64,000 nucleotides of DNA from Micropruina sp. (GTDB lineage: Bacteria; Actinomycetota; Actinomycetes; Propionibacteriales; Propionibacteriaceae). The notes beneath the pieces are model-generated. The model saw nothing but the letters and a program-made list of their open reading frames with translations, was not told where the DNA came from and searched no databases. This document shows positions 8,684-16,795 of this stretch, in pieces (within the stretch, counting starts at the first letter, position 1; each line of letters starts with the position of its first letter). Location: positions 1,426,001 through 1,490,000 of the forward strand of contig JADJVZ010000011.1 of NCBI GenBank assembly GCA_016716635.1, read 5' to 3'. The position numbers were made by a program, and so were the translations under genes.

Positions 8684-9658
8684 ATGACTGAGCTGATGTC
8701 CACCGGCTTCCACCCGCTCTACGTGGAGCGCCTCCACCTCCTCGAGGACGTCCCCGGTCCGGGGGTTGGGGACACTCCGGAAACCCTGCGGCGCCGCCAT
8801 GAGTTTGAGGCACCCTTCGGCGACCCGAACCTGCCCGCGGTCGAAACGACCGACCTGGTCATCCCCGGCCCTCACGGCCCGGTGCCCGCCCGGGCCTACC
8901 GGACGACAGAGCAACGGTCTGCGTCCGCGCCCGGGCTCGTCTGGATGCATGGCGGCGCCTTCATGTACGGCGACCTGGACGTGCCCGAGGCGGACCACTT
9001 CGCGCGCCAGATGGCCCATCGCACCGGGACGGTTGTGATCTCGGTCGACTACCGGCTCTGCGACGAGCACACGAAGCTGCCTGTCCCCCACGACGACTGT
9101 TTCGCGGCCTACAACTGGGTTCACGAGCACACCCACGACCTCGGCATCGACCCCGCGCGACTCGCCGTCGGCGGCGGCAGCGCCGGGGGGAACCTCGCCG
9201 CGTCGGTCGCTCTCCAGGCCGCTGAGACCGGCCACCCCGCCTGGCAAATGCTGCTCGCCTACCCCGTCCTGCACCCGGTACTGCCGCCTGCCAGCCCCGA
9301 GTTGCGGGCGGCCCTCACGATCACCCCACCCGCCATGCGCTTCACCCCCGAGGGCAGCCTCCAGATCAACGAGTACGTCCTCGGTCGACCGGTTGCCCTG
9401 GCAACCCCGCACGAGTTCCCGGGCCTCACCGCAGACAAGAGCGTGTTCCCGCCCTCCTACATCGAGAACTCCGAGTTCGACGAACTGCGCGCCTCGGGTG
9501 AGGCTTTCGCAGACGAACTCAAGGCCGCTGGCGGCGACGTGGACGTCGTCACAGCGCGGGGCGTCCCACATGGCCACCTCAACGCGGTCGGATCGCCCAT
9601 GCTCGAAGCCTCCTATGCCCGCTTCACCGCCCGCCTCCAGAACGGACCGAAAGCATGA
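8684..9658 (+). CDS. alpha/beta hydrolase, HSL-type esterase
   Basis: 324 residues of the hormone-sensitive-lipase family: oxyanion-hole motif HGGAF (residues ~88-92), nucleophile motif GGSAGG (~165-170, a variant of GDSAGG), and a late GVPHGHLN that supplies the catalytic histidine. No signal peptide. Standing between a rhamnosidase and a phenolic acid decarboxylase, it could release hydroxycinnamate (ferulate or coumarate) or acetate from acylated rhamnosides; that substrate is inference. Its stop overlaps the next start by 4 bases. Confidence 0.88.
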   Translation: MTELMSTGFHPLYVERLHLLEDVPGPGVGDTPETLRRRHEFEAPFGDPNLPAVETTDLVIPGPHGPVPARAYRTTEQRSASAPGLVWMHGGAFMYGDLDVPEADHFARQMAHRTGTVVISVDYRLCDEHTKLPVPHDDCFAAYNWVHEHTHDLGIDPARLAVGGGSAGGNLAASVALQAAETGHPAWQMLLAYPVLHPVLPPASPELRAALTITPPAMRFTPEGSLQINEYVLGRPVALATPHEFPGLTADKSVFPPSYIENSEFDELRASGEAFADELKAAGGDVDVVTARGVPHGHLNAVGSPMLEASYARFTARLQNGPKA

Positions 9659-10146
9659 ATGACCTGACCGGAATCGTGGGTTGGCGGTTCCTGTACACCT
9701 ATGCCAACGGCTGGATCTACGAGCTGTACGCGAAGAACGCGACCACGATCGACTACCGGATCCACACCGGCCATGTGGGCGGACGCTGGGTCCGCGACCA
9801 ACAAGTCGACCTGGTTCAGCTCTGCGACGGGGTGTTCAAGATCTCCTGGACGGAACCCACGGGAACCTCGGTGGTCGTCAACGTCATGCCGGAACTACGG
9901 CGGATCCACGGCACGATCTTCTTCCCGGCCTGGATCGCGGCGGACGGCTCCAAGACGGTCGTCTATCAAAACGACCACCTGGACGAGATGCGAACGTACC
10001 GCGATGCCGGCCCCACCTACCCGATCAAGGTGGTACCCGAGTTCGCCGAAATCCATCGCGCGGACTTCATGGGGCTCGACAACCAAGAGGTCATCGCGAC
10101 TGGTCCTGAGAACCTGCCCAGCGACTACCTGAGTTTCCGCTCGTGA
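9655..10146 (+). CDS. padC: phenolic acid decarboxylase
   Basis: 163 residues, the family's normal length, with close resemblance along its length to Bacillus PadC: YTYANGWIYELY, DYRIHTGHVGGRWVRDQ, ISWTEPTGT, IHGTIFFPAWI, YQNDHLDEM, VVPEFAEI. The active-site residues known in Bacillus (two Tyr, Arg, Glu) are here Tyr14, Tyr16, Arg44 and Glu67. It converts ferulic, p-coumaric and caffeic acids to vinylphenols and CO2, detoxifying the phenolic acid. Last gene of the rhamnoside operon, ATG overlapping the esterase stop. Confidence 0.93.
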   Translation: MNDLTGIVGWRFLYTYANGWIYELYAKNATTIDYRIHTGHVGGRWVRDQQVDLVQLCDGVFKISWTEPTGTSVVVNVMPELRRIHGTIFFPAWIAADGSKTVVYQNDHLDEMRTYRDAGPTYPIKVVPEFAEIHRADFMGLDNQEVIATGPENLPSDYLSFRS

Positions 10147-10301
10147 GGCGAGGCAATCCACCACGGTCTTGCGTGCCTAGGCAACGTCATGCGGGAGCGC
10201 GCAGAACGCCCGGATGACCCGCTCCCCGTTGCTCCTCATGGAGCCACGTTAGTTGGGGTCAGCTCGGCATTGAAGTAGAGCCCCCACACCCTGCGGAACG
10301 C

Positions 10302-10329
10302 TTGCCATGCGAGTTTTTCGTTATACGAT
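10302..10329 (+). promoter_or_regulatory. leaderless promoter for RHH gene
   Basis: TTGCCA (10302-10307), 16-base spacer, then TACGAT (10324-10329). The expected transcript start is base 10336, the A of the ATG, so the mRNA should be leaderless. The intergenic stretch before it (10147-10301) holds nothing else I can name apart from a small palindrome at 10174-10183. Confidence 0.5.
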
Positions 10330-10335
10330 TTCCCC

Positions 10336-10569
10336 ATGGTGAGCGACGACCAGATTCAACAATGGGCCGAAGATGCTGAAGCTGGCTACGACGCCGCGGA
10401 CCTGAAGCGTCGCGGACGGGGTCGCCCCGGACGCGGTGCCGAGCCGATGCAGGTGGTGGCGGTGCGACTGACCGCCGAAGAACTCGGGGCTCTGGATGCC
10501 GCCGCGGAAGGGCGTGGCCTCAGCCGTTCCGAGGCGATCAGGGCAGCCCTCGCCCACTACGCGGCCTGA
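10336..10569 (+). CDS. RHH/CopG antitoxin-like protein
   Basis: 77 residues. The C-terminal 45 (VVAVRLTAEELGALDAAAEG, LSRSEAIRAALAHY) are a clear ribbon-helix-helix domain; the N-terminus has WAEDAEAGYD and a basic RRGRGRPGRG stretch. Antitoxins of this type repress their own promoter. The sequence after it has an open frame overlapping its stop (to 10709, LVFSDNDQVVIQSMPGQKL) that could be the remains of a toxin partner, but it has no start codon I trust. Confidence 0.7.
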   Translation: MVSDDQIQQWAEDAEAGYDAADLKRRGRGRPGRGAEPMQVVAVRLTAEELGALDAAAEGRGLSRSEAIRAALAHYAA

Positions 10570-10689
10570 AGTTCCCCTCCAGCGCCCTGGTCTTCAGCGA
10601 CAACGACCAGGTGGTCATCCAATCCATGCCTGGCCAGAAGCTTGTATTGGGAACTCTTGACCCAGACCTGCGGAAACTAGTGTGTGGGC

Positions 10690-11232
10690 ATGGATCTGGA
10701 GGTACTTAACGAAGCGCTGCACGTGGCTCGCGCCTCGGAGCGCATGGGCCGTCTCCGCTCGACCGACTGGCCCGATCTTGCCGTGGCACTACTTGTCGAA
10801 GGTGCGGACGACCAGGAAGTCGCCGAACTGGCTGGGCTTAACCGTCACGCCAGCGGCTGGACCATCGCCACACTGGTCGATTCCATCTGCGCTCGGTATG
10901 GGGTTGCCAGCCGGGACGCAGAGTCCGCAGTAGCCCTCTTGGCAAGGTTGATGGCCGCAGAGTTTCGAGCCCGTCCGGGCGTGGTGACGGAGCCCATGAT
11001 CCGGGCCCTAGCTCCACTCGCTCCCTGGGAGTTCGACTCCGATCTCGCAAATCGCTGCTATCGAGTTCGAGAGTTCCTCGACTGCGACTGCCAGGCGGAT
11101 GAGGAGGATCAGGCGCTGGAGGATCAACTAGAAGCGTTGCCCGGGCCGCAGATCCCGGACTCACTCGTTCAAACGCTCGCGTATCCGTTGCGATCAGCCC
11201 TCCCGACCACTCAACCACCGAGGTCGCATTGA
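10690..11232 (+). CDS. hypothetical protein
   Basis: 180 residues from ATG 10690 (GTG at 10684 also possible), soluble, mostly helical, with an acidic Cys-containing segment CDCQADEEDQALED near residues 140-153. There is no signal peptide and no family I recognise. It stands alone between the RHH gene and the secreted repeat protein. Confidence 0.5.
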   Translation: MDLEVLNEALHVARASERMGRLRSTDWPDLAVALLVEGADDQEVAELAGLNRHASGWTIATLVDSICARYGVASRDAESAVALLARLMAAEFRARPGVVTEPMIRALAPLAPWEFDSDLANRCYRVREFLDCDCQADEEDQALEDQLEALPGPQIPDSLVQTLAYPLRSALPTTQPPRSH

Positions 11233-11421
11233 GCCAGCACTCGGAGCACCCGGCTGACGTTCGACTTCGGGACTACCCGACTGACCGCGCCGACAAGGAC
11301 GTACGCATTTATGCCCGGGCGTGCTGCTTTTGTCGTTTTCCTGGCTAACGTCACTACAGGGATTGCCGCGGGAGGGCCACCTGTTGCTTGCCGCTCACGA
11401 CCTCACCAGGAGCCCCCACAC

Positions 11422-12708
11422 ATGAACACCGTGCTTCGCCGCCCTCGCGCCCGATTCGTCGGCATACTGCTCAGCGTCTTGGCTGTGGTCCTCGCCGCCA
11501 GCGTCGCCACGCCCGCCTCCGCAGTCACAACCGGTGGAACCGTCACCGCGTGGGGGTACAACAACTACGGACAGTCAACGGTCCCGGCAGGGCTTACCAA
11601 CGTCACCGCCGTGGCCGCGGGCGCGAACCACAACCTGGCCCTCCGAACGGATGGCACCGTCACCTCCTGGGGTTGGAATCTGTGGGGCCAGTCGACCGTC
11701 CCGGCAGGGCTCACCAACGTCACCGCCGTCTCTGGCGGCGGCGGCCACAGCCTGGCCTTGCGCGCTGACGGCACCGTCACCGCCTGGGGCTTGAACGACC
11801 GCGGGCAGGCCACCGTGCCGACCGGTCTCGCCAACGTCATCGCGATCTCCGCGGGGAACTATCACAGCGTCGCCCTCAAGGCCGACGGCACCGTCACTGC
11901 GTGGGGTTGGAATGACTACGGGCAGGCCACCGTCCCGGCAGGACTCAGCAACGTGACCGCCATCGCAGCCGGGGGCAACCACACCCTGGCCCTCCGCAAC
12001 GACGGCACGGTCGTCGGTTGGGGCAACAACGACTACGGCCAGACGAGCATCCCAGGCGGCCTCTACAACGTCACCGCTATCGCCGCCGGCACCTACCACA
12101 GCCTGGCGCTGTACAACGGTGGCCAGGTGGGCGCGTGGGGCAACAACAGCGACGGACAGCTCAATATCCCGGCCGGGCTCACCAATGTCGTCGCCATCGG
12201 CGCTGGCGCCTTGCACAGTGCCGCCCTCCGCGCCGACGGCACCGTCGCCGCCTGGGGAGTCGGCGCACAGGGTCAGACCGCGGTCCCGGCGGGGCTCAGC
12301 AACGTGACCGCCCTCGCGGTTGGCGGTTGGCACAACCTCGCGCTGGTCGCGCCCGTCGTCCAGCCGTGGACCATCGACGGCTTCTACGCCCCCGTGGCCA
12401 ACAACGTGCTCAACACCGCCAAGGCCGGCGTCACGATCCCGCTCCGGTTCCGCATCTACAACGGCACCACGGAGCTCACCAACACGACGGCCGTCCAGTC
12501 GTTCACCGTGGCGAGCATCGCGTGCCCGACAAACCTTCCGACCCGTTCCGTGACCTACACCACCAGCGGCTCGACCTCGCTCAGTTACGCCAACGGGGCC
12601 TTCCAACAGAACTGGAAGACCCCCACCACAGCCGGTTGCTACAAGGTGACCATCACCACCACCGACGGCGTCAGCAAGAGCCTGTTCTTCCAACTGCGCC
12701 GACGATGA
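11422..12708 (+). CDS. secreted RCC1-like seven-repeat protein
   Basis: 428 residues. A Sec signal peptide (basic RRPRARF, hydrophobic LLSVLAVVLAA, cleavage after TPASA ~34) is followed by seven 39-residue repeats of the form VTAWGxNxxGQxxVPxGLxNV..HxLALRxDGT. Seven repeats of this kind are expected to close into an RCC1/BLIP-II-type beta-propeller. The C-terminal ~115 residues (GFYAPV, LNTAKAGVTIPLRFRIY) match an Ig-like domain common at the ends of secreted actinobacterial proteins. Likely extracellular and protein- or wall-binding. The long upstream extension to 11311 is not used: the ATG at 11422 begins the signal peptide. Confidence 0.8.
   Translation: MNTVLRRPRARFVGILLSVLAVVLAASVATPASAVTTGGTVTAWGYNNYGQSTVPAGLTNVTAVAAGANHNLALRTDGTVTSWGWNLWGQSTVPAGLTNVTAVSGGGGHSLALRADGTVTAWGLNDRGQATVPTGLANVIAISAGNYHSVALKADGTVTAWGWNDYGQATVPAGLSNVTAIAAGGNHTLALRNDGTVVGWGNNDYGQTSIPGGLYNVTAIAAGTYHSLALYNGGQVGAWGNNSDGQLNIPAGLTNVVAIGAGALHSAALRADGTVAAWGVGAQGQTAVPAGLSNVTALAVGGWHNLALVAPVVQPWTIDGFYAPVANNVLNTAKAGVTIPLRFRIYNGTTELTNTTAVQSFTVASIACPTNLPTRSVTYTTSGSTSLSYANGAFQQNWKTPTTAGCYKVTITTTDGVSKSLFFQLRRR
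11542..12360 (+). repeat. seven tandem 117-bp coding repeats
   Basis: Seven consecutive 117-base units encode the propeller blades of the RCC1-like protein. They are similar at the DNA level (for example GTCCCGGCAGGGCT recurs in the first two units), so the number of units could vary by slippage or recombination. Confidence 0.75.
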
Positions 12709-12727
12709 ACCGCCGCACGGTGCTCGG

Positions 12728-13675
12728 ATGATCGCCGCTAACCTGCTCTTCTTCGCGCTGGCCATCACGCTCGTCGTGCTGGCCGTGCGCGGGCTGGGCG
12801 GCGCCTGGCCGATGCAGCTGGCGAGCTTCGCGGCCCTGGCGCTGTGGGTTATCACCGCCGTGTGGGCGGGGCTCAACCTCTTCGGCGAACTCTCCTCGAT
12901 CAATGCGGACGGCGCCACGAGAAGCCTGGTCACCTTCCAGCTGATCGTCGCCCCGGTGACCGGCCTCGGCTTGGCTTTCATCGCCTTCATCAAATGCGGA
13001 CCCGCCGCAGTGCCACGCCTGTTCCATGCGTTGGGGCTGACCGCGTTTCTCGTCGTGCTGGTTGCCACCTTCGCCTTCGGCAAAGACAGCGCCCTCGTGA
13101 GCAAGATTGTCGCCCTCATCATCGGCGTTCTGTGGCTCGCCCTGTGGCTGATCTTCTACGTGCTTCTGAGTGGCAGCGTCGACACCGCCGCTTACGCCAG
13201 CGCCCGCTCCGACCTCAAACTTCCCTTCCCCGCCGGGGAGCGGACGTGGGTCATGCAGGGCAACAACAGCCACCTCAACCACAACCACGCCAACCTCGCG
13301 CAAGATTTCGCGTGGGACTTTCGCCGTCCCTGCGGCACCCCCGTCTTGGCCGCCCTGGACGGGACCGTGACGAGCGTCATCGACTCCAACGACGGCATCG
13401 GTGGCAGCAATAACGAAATCGAGATCCAGCACGCGGACGGATCCGTGGCCTCCTACCTGCACATCCTGCACAACAGCGCCACGGTGCTCGTCGGCGGCAG
13501 GGTCGTCCAGGGCGATCCCCTGGCCTCGGTCGGGAGCGTCGGCAACAGCCTCACCGGACACATCCATTTCGAAGTACGGGTCGGGGCGGACACCGTCCCG
13601 GTCACGTTCGTCGACGTCACCCGCCACGACGGCATTCCACGGGGCTTCCGCTTCTACACCTCCGGCAACGCGTAA
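12728..13675 (+). CDS. membrane-anchored M23 peptidase 1
   Basis: 315 residues. The N-terminal ~155 contain about four or five membrane helices (LLFFALAITLVVLAV; IVALIIGVLWLALWLIFYV). The C-terminal ~150 are a peptidase M23 (LytM-like) domain with zinc-ligand motifs H-x6-D (HANLAQDFAWD) and GHIHFEV; PCGTPVLAALDGTVT and SVASYLHI are also typical. M23 enzymes cut peptidoglycan cross-bridges, so the domain should lie outside the membrane. It starts 19 bases after the RCC1-like gene and is duplicated by the next gene. Confidence 0.88.
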   Translation: MIAANLLFFALAITLVVLAVRGLGGAWPMQLASFAALALWVITAVWAGLNLFGELSSINADGATRSLVTFQLIVAPVTGLGLAFIAFIKCGPAAVPRLFHALGLTAFLVVLVATFAFGKDSALVSKIVALIIGVLWLALWLIFYVLLSGSVDTAAYASARSDLKLPFPAGERTWVMQGNNSHLNHNHANLAQDFAWDFRRPCGTPVLAALDGTVTSVIDSNDGIGGSNNEIEIQHADGSVASYLHILHNSATVLVGGRVVQGDPLASVGSVGNSLTGHIHFEVRVGADTVPVTFVDVTRHDGIPRGFRFYTSGNA

Positions 13676-13690
13676 GGGGCCGCCATCACC

Positions 13691-14743
13691 ATGACCGACA
13701 CGCCAGCCACCCATCCCCGCGGTCTGCGCAGCTACCTAGCCGCCGTCTACCTGACGCTCGGGCTCGCGTCCGCGCTCTTCGGGGCGTTCGCCCTGGGCGG
13801 GCTCCGCGGCGAGTGGCCCATGATGCTCGCCAGCATCGTCGTGACGCTGGCCTGGTTCGGGCTCCTCGCCTGGGGGATCGTCAGCTTCGCTCGCGGTTGG
13901 CCGGCCCTGGACGCCAACCGGGGGCTTCTGCTGACGTCGCTGCGCCGCTGGCTCTGGGTGGAAGTGTGGGTGGCCCCAGTCGTCGGGCTCCTCCTGGCTT
14001 TCCTCGCCTTCGTCGACTGCGGCCCCCTCTGGATTCCCACGATGTTCCACTGGTTCGGCCTGGCGATGACGATCCTCGGACTCGCCTTGTTCTACAGCCA
14101 GCCGTCTGTCGTCACCCTCTTGGTGGGCGCCCCGTCGCCGTCCGTGCCGTCACGGGCTTGGTGGCAGATCACGCTGCATTGCGTCGTGCTCGCCCTGGTT
14201 TGGGCGCTCGTCTGGGGCATTCCGTACTTCGCGATGCTCAAGGACTCCGTCAACGTGGCCAACTACGCGGGCGCCGCAGCCGGATTCAAACTCCCCTGGC
14301 GCGGCGGCGAGGACGGGTGGGTGATCCAGGGCAGCGACACCGGGATGAATCACAACGACGCCACACTCCAGCAGAAGTTCGCCTGGGACTTCCGGCGCGA
14401 ATGCGGCACGCCCGTGCTGGCCGCCAAGGCAGGAAAGGTGACCAAGGTCGTCGTCACCAACGACGGCCTCGGCGGCAGCAACAACCTCGTCGAGGTCACC
14501 CTCGCCGACGGCAGCGTGGCCTCCTACCTGCACGTGCAGCAGAACAGTGCCGTGGTCGCCGTCGGGCAGGCCGTCGCGCAGGGCGCATCCCTGGCCAGCG
14601 TCGGGTGCGTGGGCAACACCCTCACCGGCCACATTCACTTCCACGTCAAACTCGGCAGCAGCACGATCCCTGTCCTCTTCGACGACGTGGACGGCGGGGT
14701 CCCCCGGACGTTCTCGTCGTACACCTCCGGCAACACCCGCTGA
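13691..14743 (+). CDS. membrane-anchored M23 peptidase 2
   Basis: 350 residues with the same plan as the preceding gene: about five membrane helices in residues 15-200, then an M23 domain with NDATLQQKFAWDF, ECGTPVLAAKAGKVT, SVASYLHV and GHIHFHV. The zinc ligands are intact. It is a tandem duplicate with a diverged membrane part. Its stop lies 1 base from the stop of the convergent contractile-injection operon. Confidence 0.88.
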   Translation: MTDTPATHPRGLRSYLAAVYLTLGLASALFGAFALGGLRGEWPMMLASIVVTLAWFGLLAWGIVSFARGWPALDANRGLLLTSLRRWLWVEVWVAPVVGLLLAFLAFVDCGPLWIPTMFHWFGLAMTILGLALFYSQPSVVTLLVGAPSPSVPSRAWWQITLHCVVLALVWALVWGIPYFAMLKDSVNVANYAGAAAGFKLPWRGGEDGWVIQGSDTGMNHNDATLQQKFAWDFRRECGTPVLAAKAGKVTKVVVTNDGLGGSNNLVEVTLADGSVASYLHVQQNSAVVAVGQAVAQGASLASVGCVGNTLTGHIHFHVKLGSSTIPVLFDDVDGGVPRTFSSYTSGNTR

Positions 14744-14744
14744 C

Positions 14745-15512
14745 TCACTGGGTCCGGGACCCCGAGACCCGGATTGCGTTCACGACCGCCGGGATCGACC
14801 AGACGAACGCCCAGATCGCGCCGACCAGGCTCACGATGGCGAACACCAGCGCCAACAGTTGGTCGCCGAGGCTGACCACCACGAACGGTAGCCAGCCCTG
14901 GACGATTCCGAGCACCAACTGCAGCACGAACGAGAACGCCACGTGGATCATCAGCGCGATCGCCTTCAGGAACTTCTGTTGCGCCAGCACCAGGCACACC
15001 AGGAACGCCAGCTTCAAGAACAGCACCAGCCCCAAGAGTGCGGCCGCCTTGGAGACCGGGAAGAAGCCCCAGATCGCCAGGTACGCGATGGTGCCGAACG
15101 GCGCCGCGACGAACAGACCGAACATCACCGTCAGCTGGACGAACGCCGCAATCGCCATGCCGAGGCTGAGCAAGATCCAGCAAAACGACACTACGAGTGT
15201 CGCAATGCCCTGGCCGCGGGCGTAGAGGCGTTGGCTCATCAGGAAACTGAGCCCCAGCATGAGGATCGAGAACAGCAGATAGCCGTCGACGAGCGCGAGA
15301 TAGCCGATTCCGTTGCCGGGCGGAACGTCGGCACCCACCCCGACCAGCATGTCGGGTTTCACGCCCGGAATGTCGCCGCCCACCGATGCCACCGGCCCCG
15401 CCGACCCACCCCCGATCATCAGGGACGATCCGGCCTCCACCAGCACCGCCAGCAGCAGGGCGAAGGCGCCGAGGAAGAAGAAGGGACGCCGCACCTCGTC
15501 CAGGGCCGGCAT
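14745..15512 (-). CDS. CIS-operon polytopic membrane protein
   Basis: 255 residues with about six hydrophobic helices (FFFLGAFALLLAVLVEA; YLLFSILMLGLSFLM; VSFCWILLSLGMAIAAFV; LLGLVLFLKLAFLVCLVL). The segment between helices 1 and 2 is Gly/Pro-rich. No family recognised. Last gene of the contractile-injection operon; its ATG shares one base with the preceding TGA (TGATG), so it should be co-translated with it. It may give the system a membrane site, but that is inference. Confidence 0.65.
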   Translation of the reverse strand: MPALDEVRRPFFFLGAFALLLAVLVEAGSSLMIGGGSAGPVASVGGDIPGVKPDMLVGVGADVPPGNGIGYLALVDGYLLFSILMLGLSFLMSQRLYARGQGIATLVVSFCWILLSLGMAIAAFVQLTVMFGLFVAAPFGTIAYLAIWGFFPVSKAAALLGLVLFLKLAFLVCLVLAQQKFLKAIALMIHVAFSFVLQLVLGIVQGWLPFVVVSLGDQLLALVFAIVSLVGAIWAFVWSIPAVVNAIRVSGSRTQ

Positions 15513-15976
15513 CAGATGTCCTTCGCCAGGACGACTGTGCACCCAGCTGGATTCGTGCAGGTGAGCGCGAAGGCTCCCCCGTCCCGGGTGAAGGTGAGGC
15601 GGACGCCCTTGCCGGGATCGAGGCTCGTGCTCAGCGTCTTGCCCACCAGGGTGATGGTGAGTCGGACGGTCGGCGTGGCAGCGGTCAGCATGGCCCGCCG
15701 GGTCGCGCGTTCCCACGGGAAGCCGCCGGTCACCGGGCGCACCTTCACCACACAGTTGCCACTGAAATTGATGGTTGTGTCGGCGACTGCGCACGAGGAA
15801 TCCGCCTGCAGATCGTCACCAACCAGTTGGTCGCCGCTGCCAGGCTTCGCGGACGGCCACGATGGCCACCCGGCGCCGGACGCCCCTCGCCCGACACCGA
15901 CCACCCCCACGACGAACAGCGCGATCGCCACCAGCGCCACCGCGAGCAGGATGAGGAGGGGTTTCCGGTCAGCCAC
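15512..15976 (-). CDS. CIS-operon single-pass membrane protein
   Basis: 154 residues: a short cytoplasmic N-terminus (MADRKP), one membrane helix at residues ~6-28 (LLILLAVALVAIALFVVGVV), then an extracytoplasmic beta-rich domain with four cysteines (SSCAVAD, GNCVVKV, LTCTNPAGC) that could form two disulphides. No family recognised. It follows the two CARDB-like anchor proteins by 12 bases and overlaps the next gene. Confidence 0.6.
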   Translation of the reverse strand: MADRKPLLILLAVALVAIALFVVGVVGVGRGASGAGWPSWPSAKPGSGDQLVGDDLQADSSCAVADTTINFSGNCVVKVRPVTGGFPWERATRRAMLTAATPTVRLTITLVGKTLSTSLDPGKGVRLTFTRDGGAFALTCTNPAGCTVVLAKDI

Positions 15977-15988
15977 GGTCGGTACCGC

Positions 15989-16795
15989 TCACGGCTTACC
16001 GAGGGGGTGGCCCTGATTCTCCCAGTAGCTGCGGGTGCGGGTGCTGCCCGGCACGCAGGTCGTATCGCCGGAGTAGGCCTCCCGCCACACGTACCCATAC
16101 CCCGCAATGCAGGATTCGGGACCGTACGGGCCCGCCGGATCCTTACGGGCCTTTTGCAGTTGCGGATCGTTGTCGGCCTTCGCCTCGGCGGCACTGAGCA
16201 CCGTCACGCAGGTGAGGTCGCTGGGCCTGGCCAGCCTGGGTACGTAGGGCGCCGGGCACGGGTTCAGAGGCGGCCGGCCCAGCGTGGCGGACGGGGTTGG
16301 CGTGGCGGACGGCGACTCCGATGGCATCACGACCGGCGGCGACGGCCGCAGAACGAGGAAAGCCACCACGCCCACCACCACCACGAGAACGCCGGCGATC
16401 GCGTAGATCCACCAGGCCACCCGGGCCGGCGTGGCTGCCGCCTTCGCCCCGGCGACCACGACCTGCAGCTGCTGGGCCTGGTCGCTGTACTCCTCCGGCG
16501 GCCGGTCGGCGTCGTAGGCGATGAATCGGACGTTGTACTGGCCCGCGGCAGTCCCGGCAGGGGCGGTCAGGGTGATCGTGAACTGCTCGGTCGTCCCGGG
16601 AGCGATCTCGCGAAGTGGCTGGTCGATCTGCGTCCAGGGACGGGCGTCGGCCCCGGTCGCGTCCGGGACCGGGAACACCCCCAGCACGATGCGGGCCGGG
16701 ACCGTCGCCGAATTGGTGACAGACGCCGTCACCGACACCGGTGAGCCGGTGGCCGTCACGGAGGTGCTGGTCAAGGCCAGGGTGATGGTGCTCAT
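15989..16795 (-). CDS. CIS-operon membrane-anchored protein B
   Basis: 268 residues in three parts. Residues 1-115 are an all-beta CARDB/COG1470-like domain with no signal peptide (ITASVTNSA-type strand; FIAYDADRPPEEYSDQAQ). Residues ~126-149 form one membrane helix. A Pro/Ser linker leads to a C-terminal domain (~190-268) with paired cysteines and the actinobacterial extracellular pattern YVxRLARPxDLTCV and GYVWREAYSGDTTCV. The N-terminus is therefore probably cytoplasmic and the C-terminus outside. Actinobacterial CIS clusters commonly carry COG1470-like genes; the next gene upstream is its duplicate. Confidence 0.65.
   Translation of the reverse strand: MSTITLALTSTSVTATGSPVSVTASVTNSATVPARIVLGVFPVPDATGADARPWTQIDQPLREIAPGTTEQFTITLTAPAGTAAGQYNVRFIAYDADRPPEEYSDQAQQLQVVVAGAKAAATPARVAWWIYAIAGVLVVVVGVVAFLVLRPSPPVVMPSESPSATPTPSATLGRPPLNPCPAPYVPRLARPSDLTCVTVLSAAEAKADNDPQLQKARKDPAGPYGPESCIAGYGYVWREAYSGDTTCVPGSTRTRSYWENQGHPLGKP

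Noticed and set aside
6715..8703. 662-codon open frame antisense to the rhamnosidase
   Set aside because: Composition is the mirror of GC3 codon bias; no recognisable motif, while the sense strand encodes a full GH78.
10566..10709. 47-codon frame after the RHH gene as a toxin
   Set aside because: The translation looks coding-like but begins at a CTG with no ribosome-binding site; too little to call a gene.
11575..13122. 515-codon open frame antisense to the RCC1-like gene
   Set aside because: Its apparent repeats only reflect the 117-bp repeats of the sense gene.
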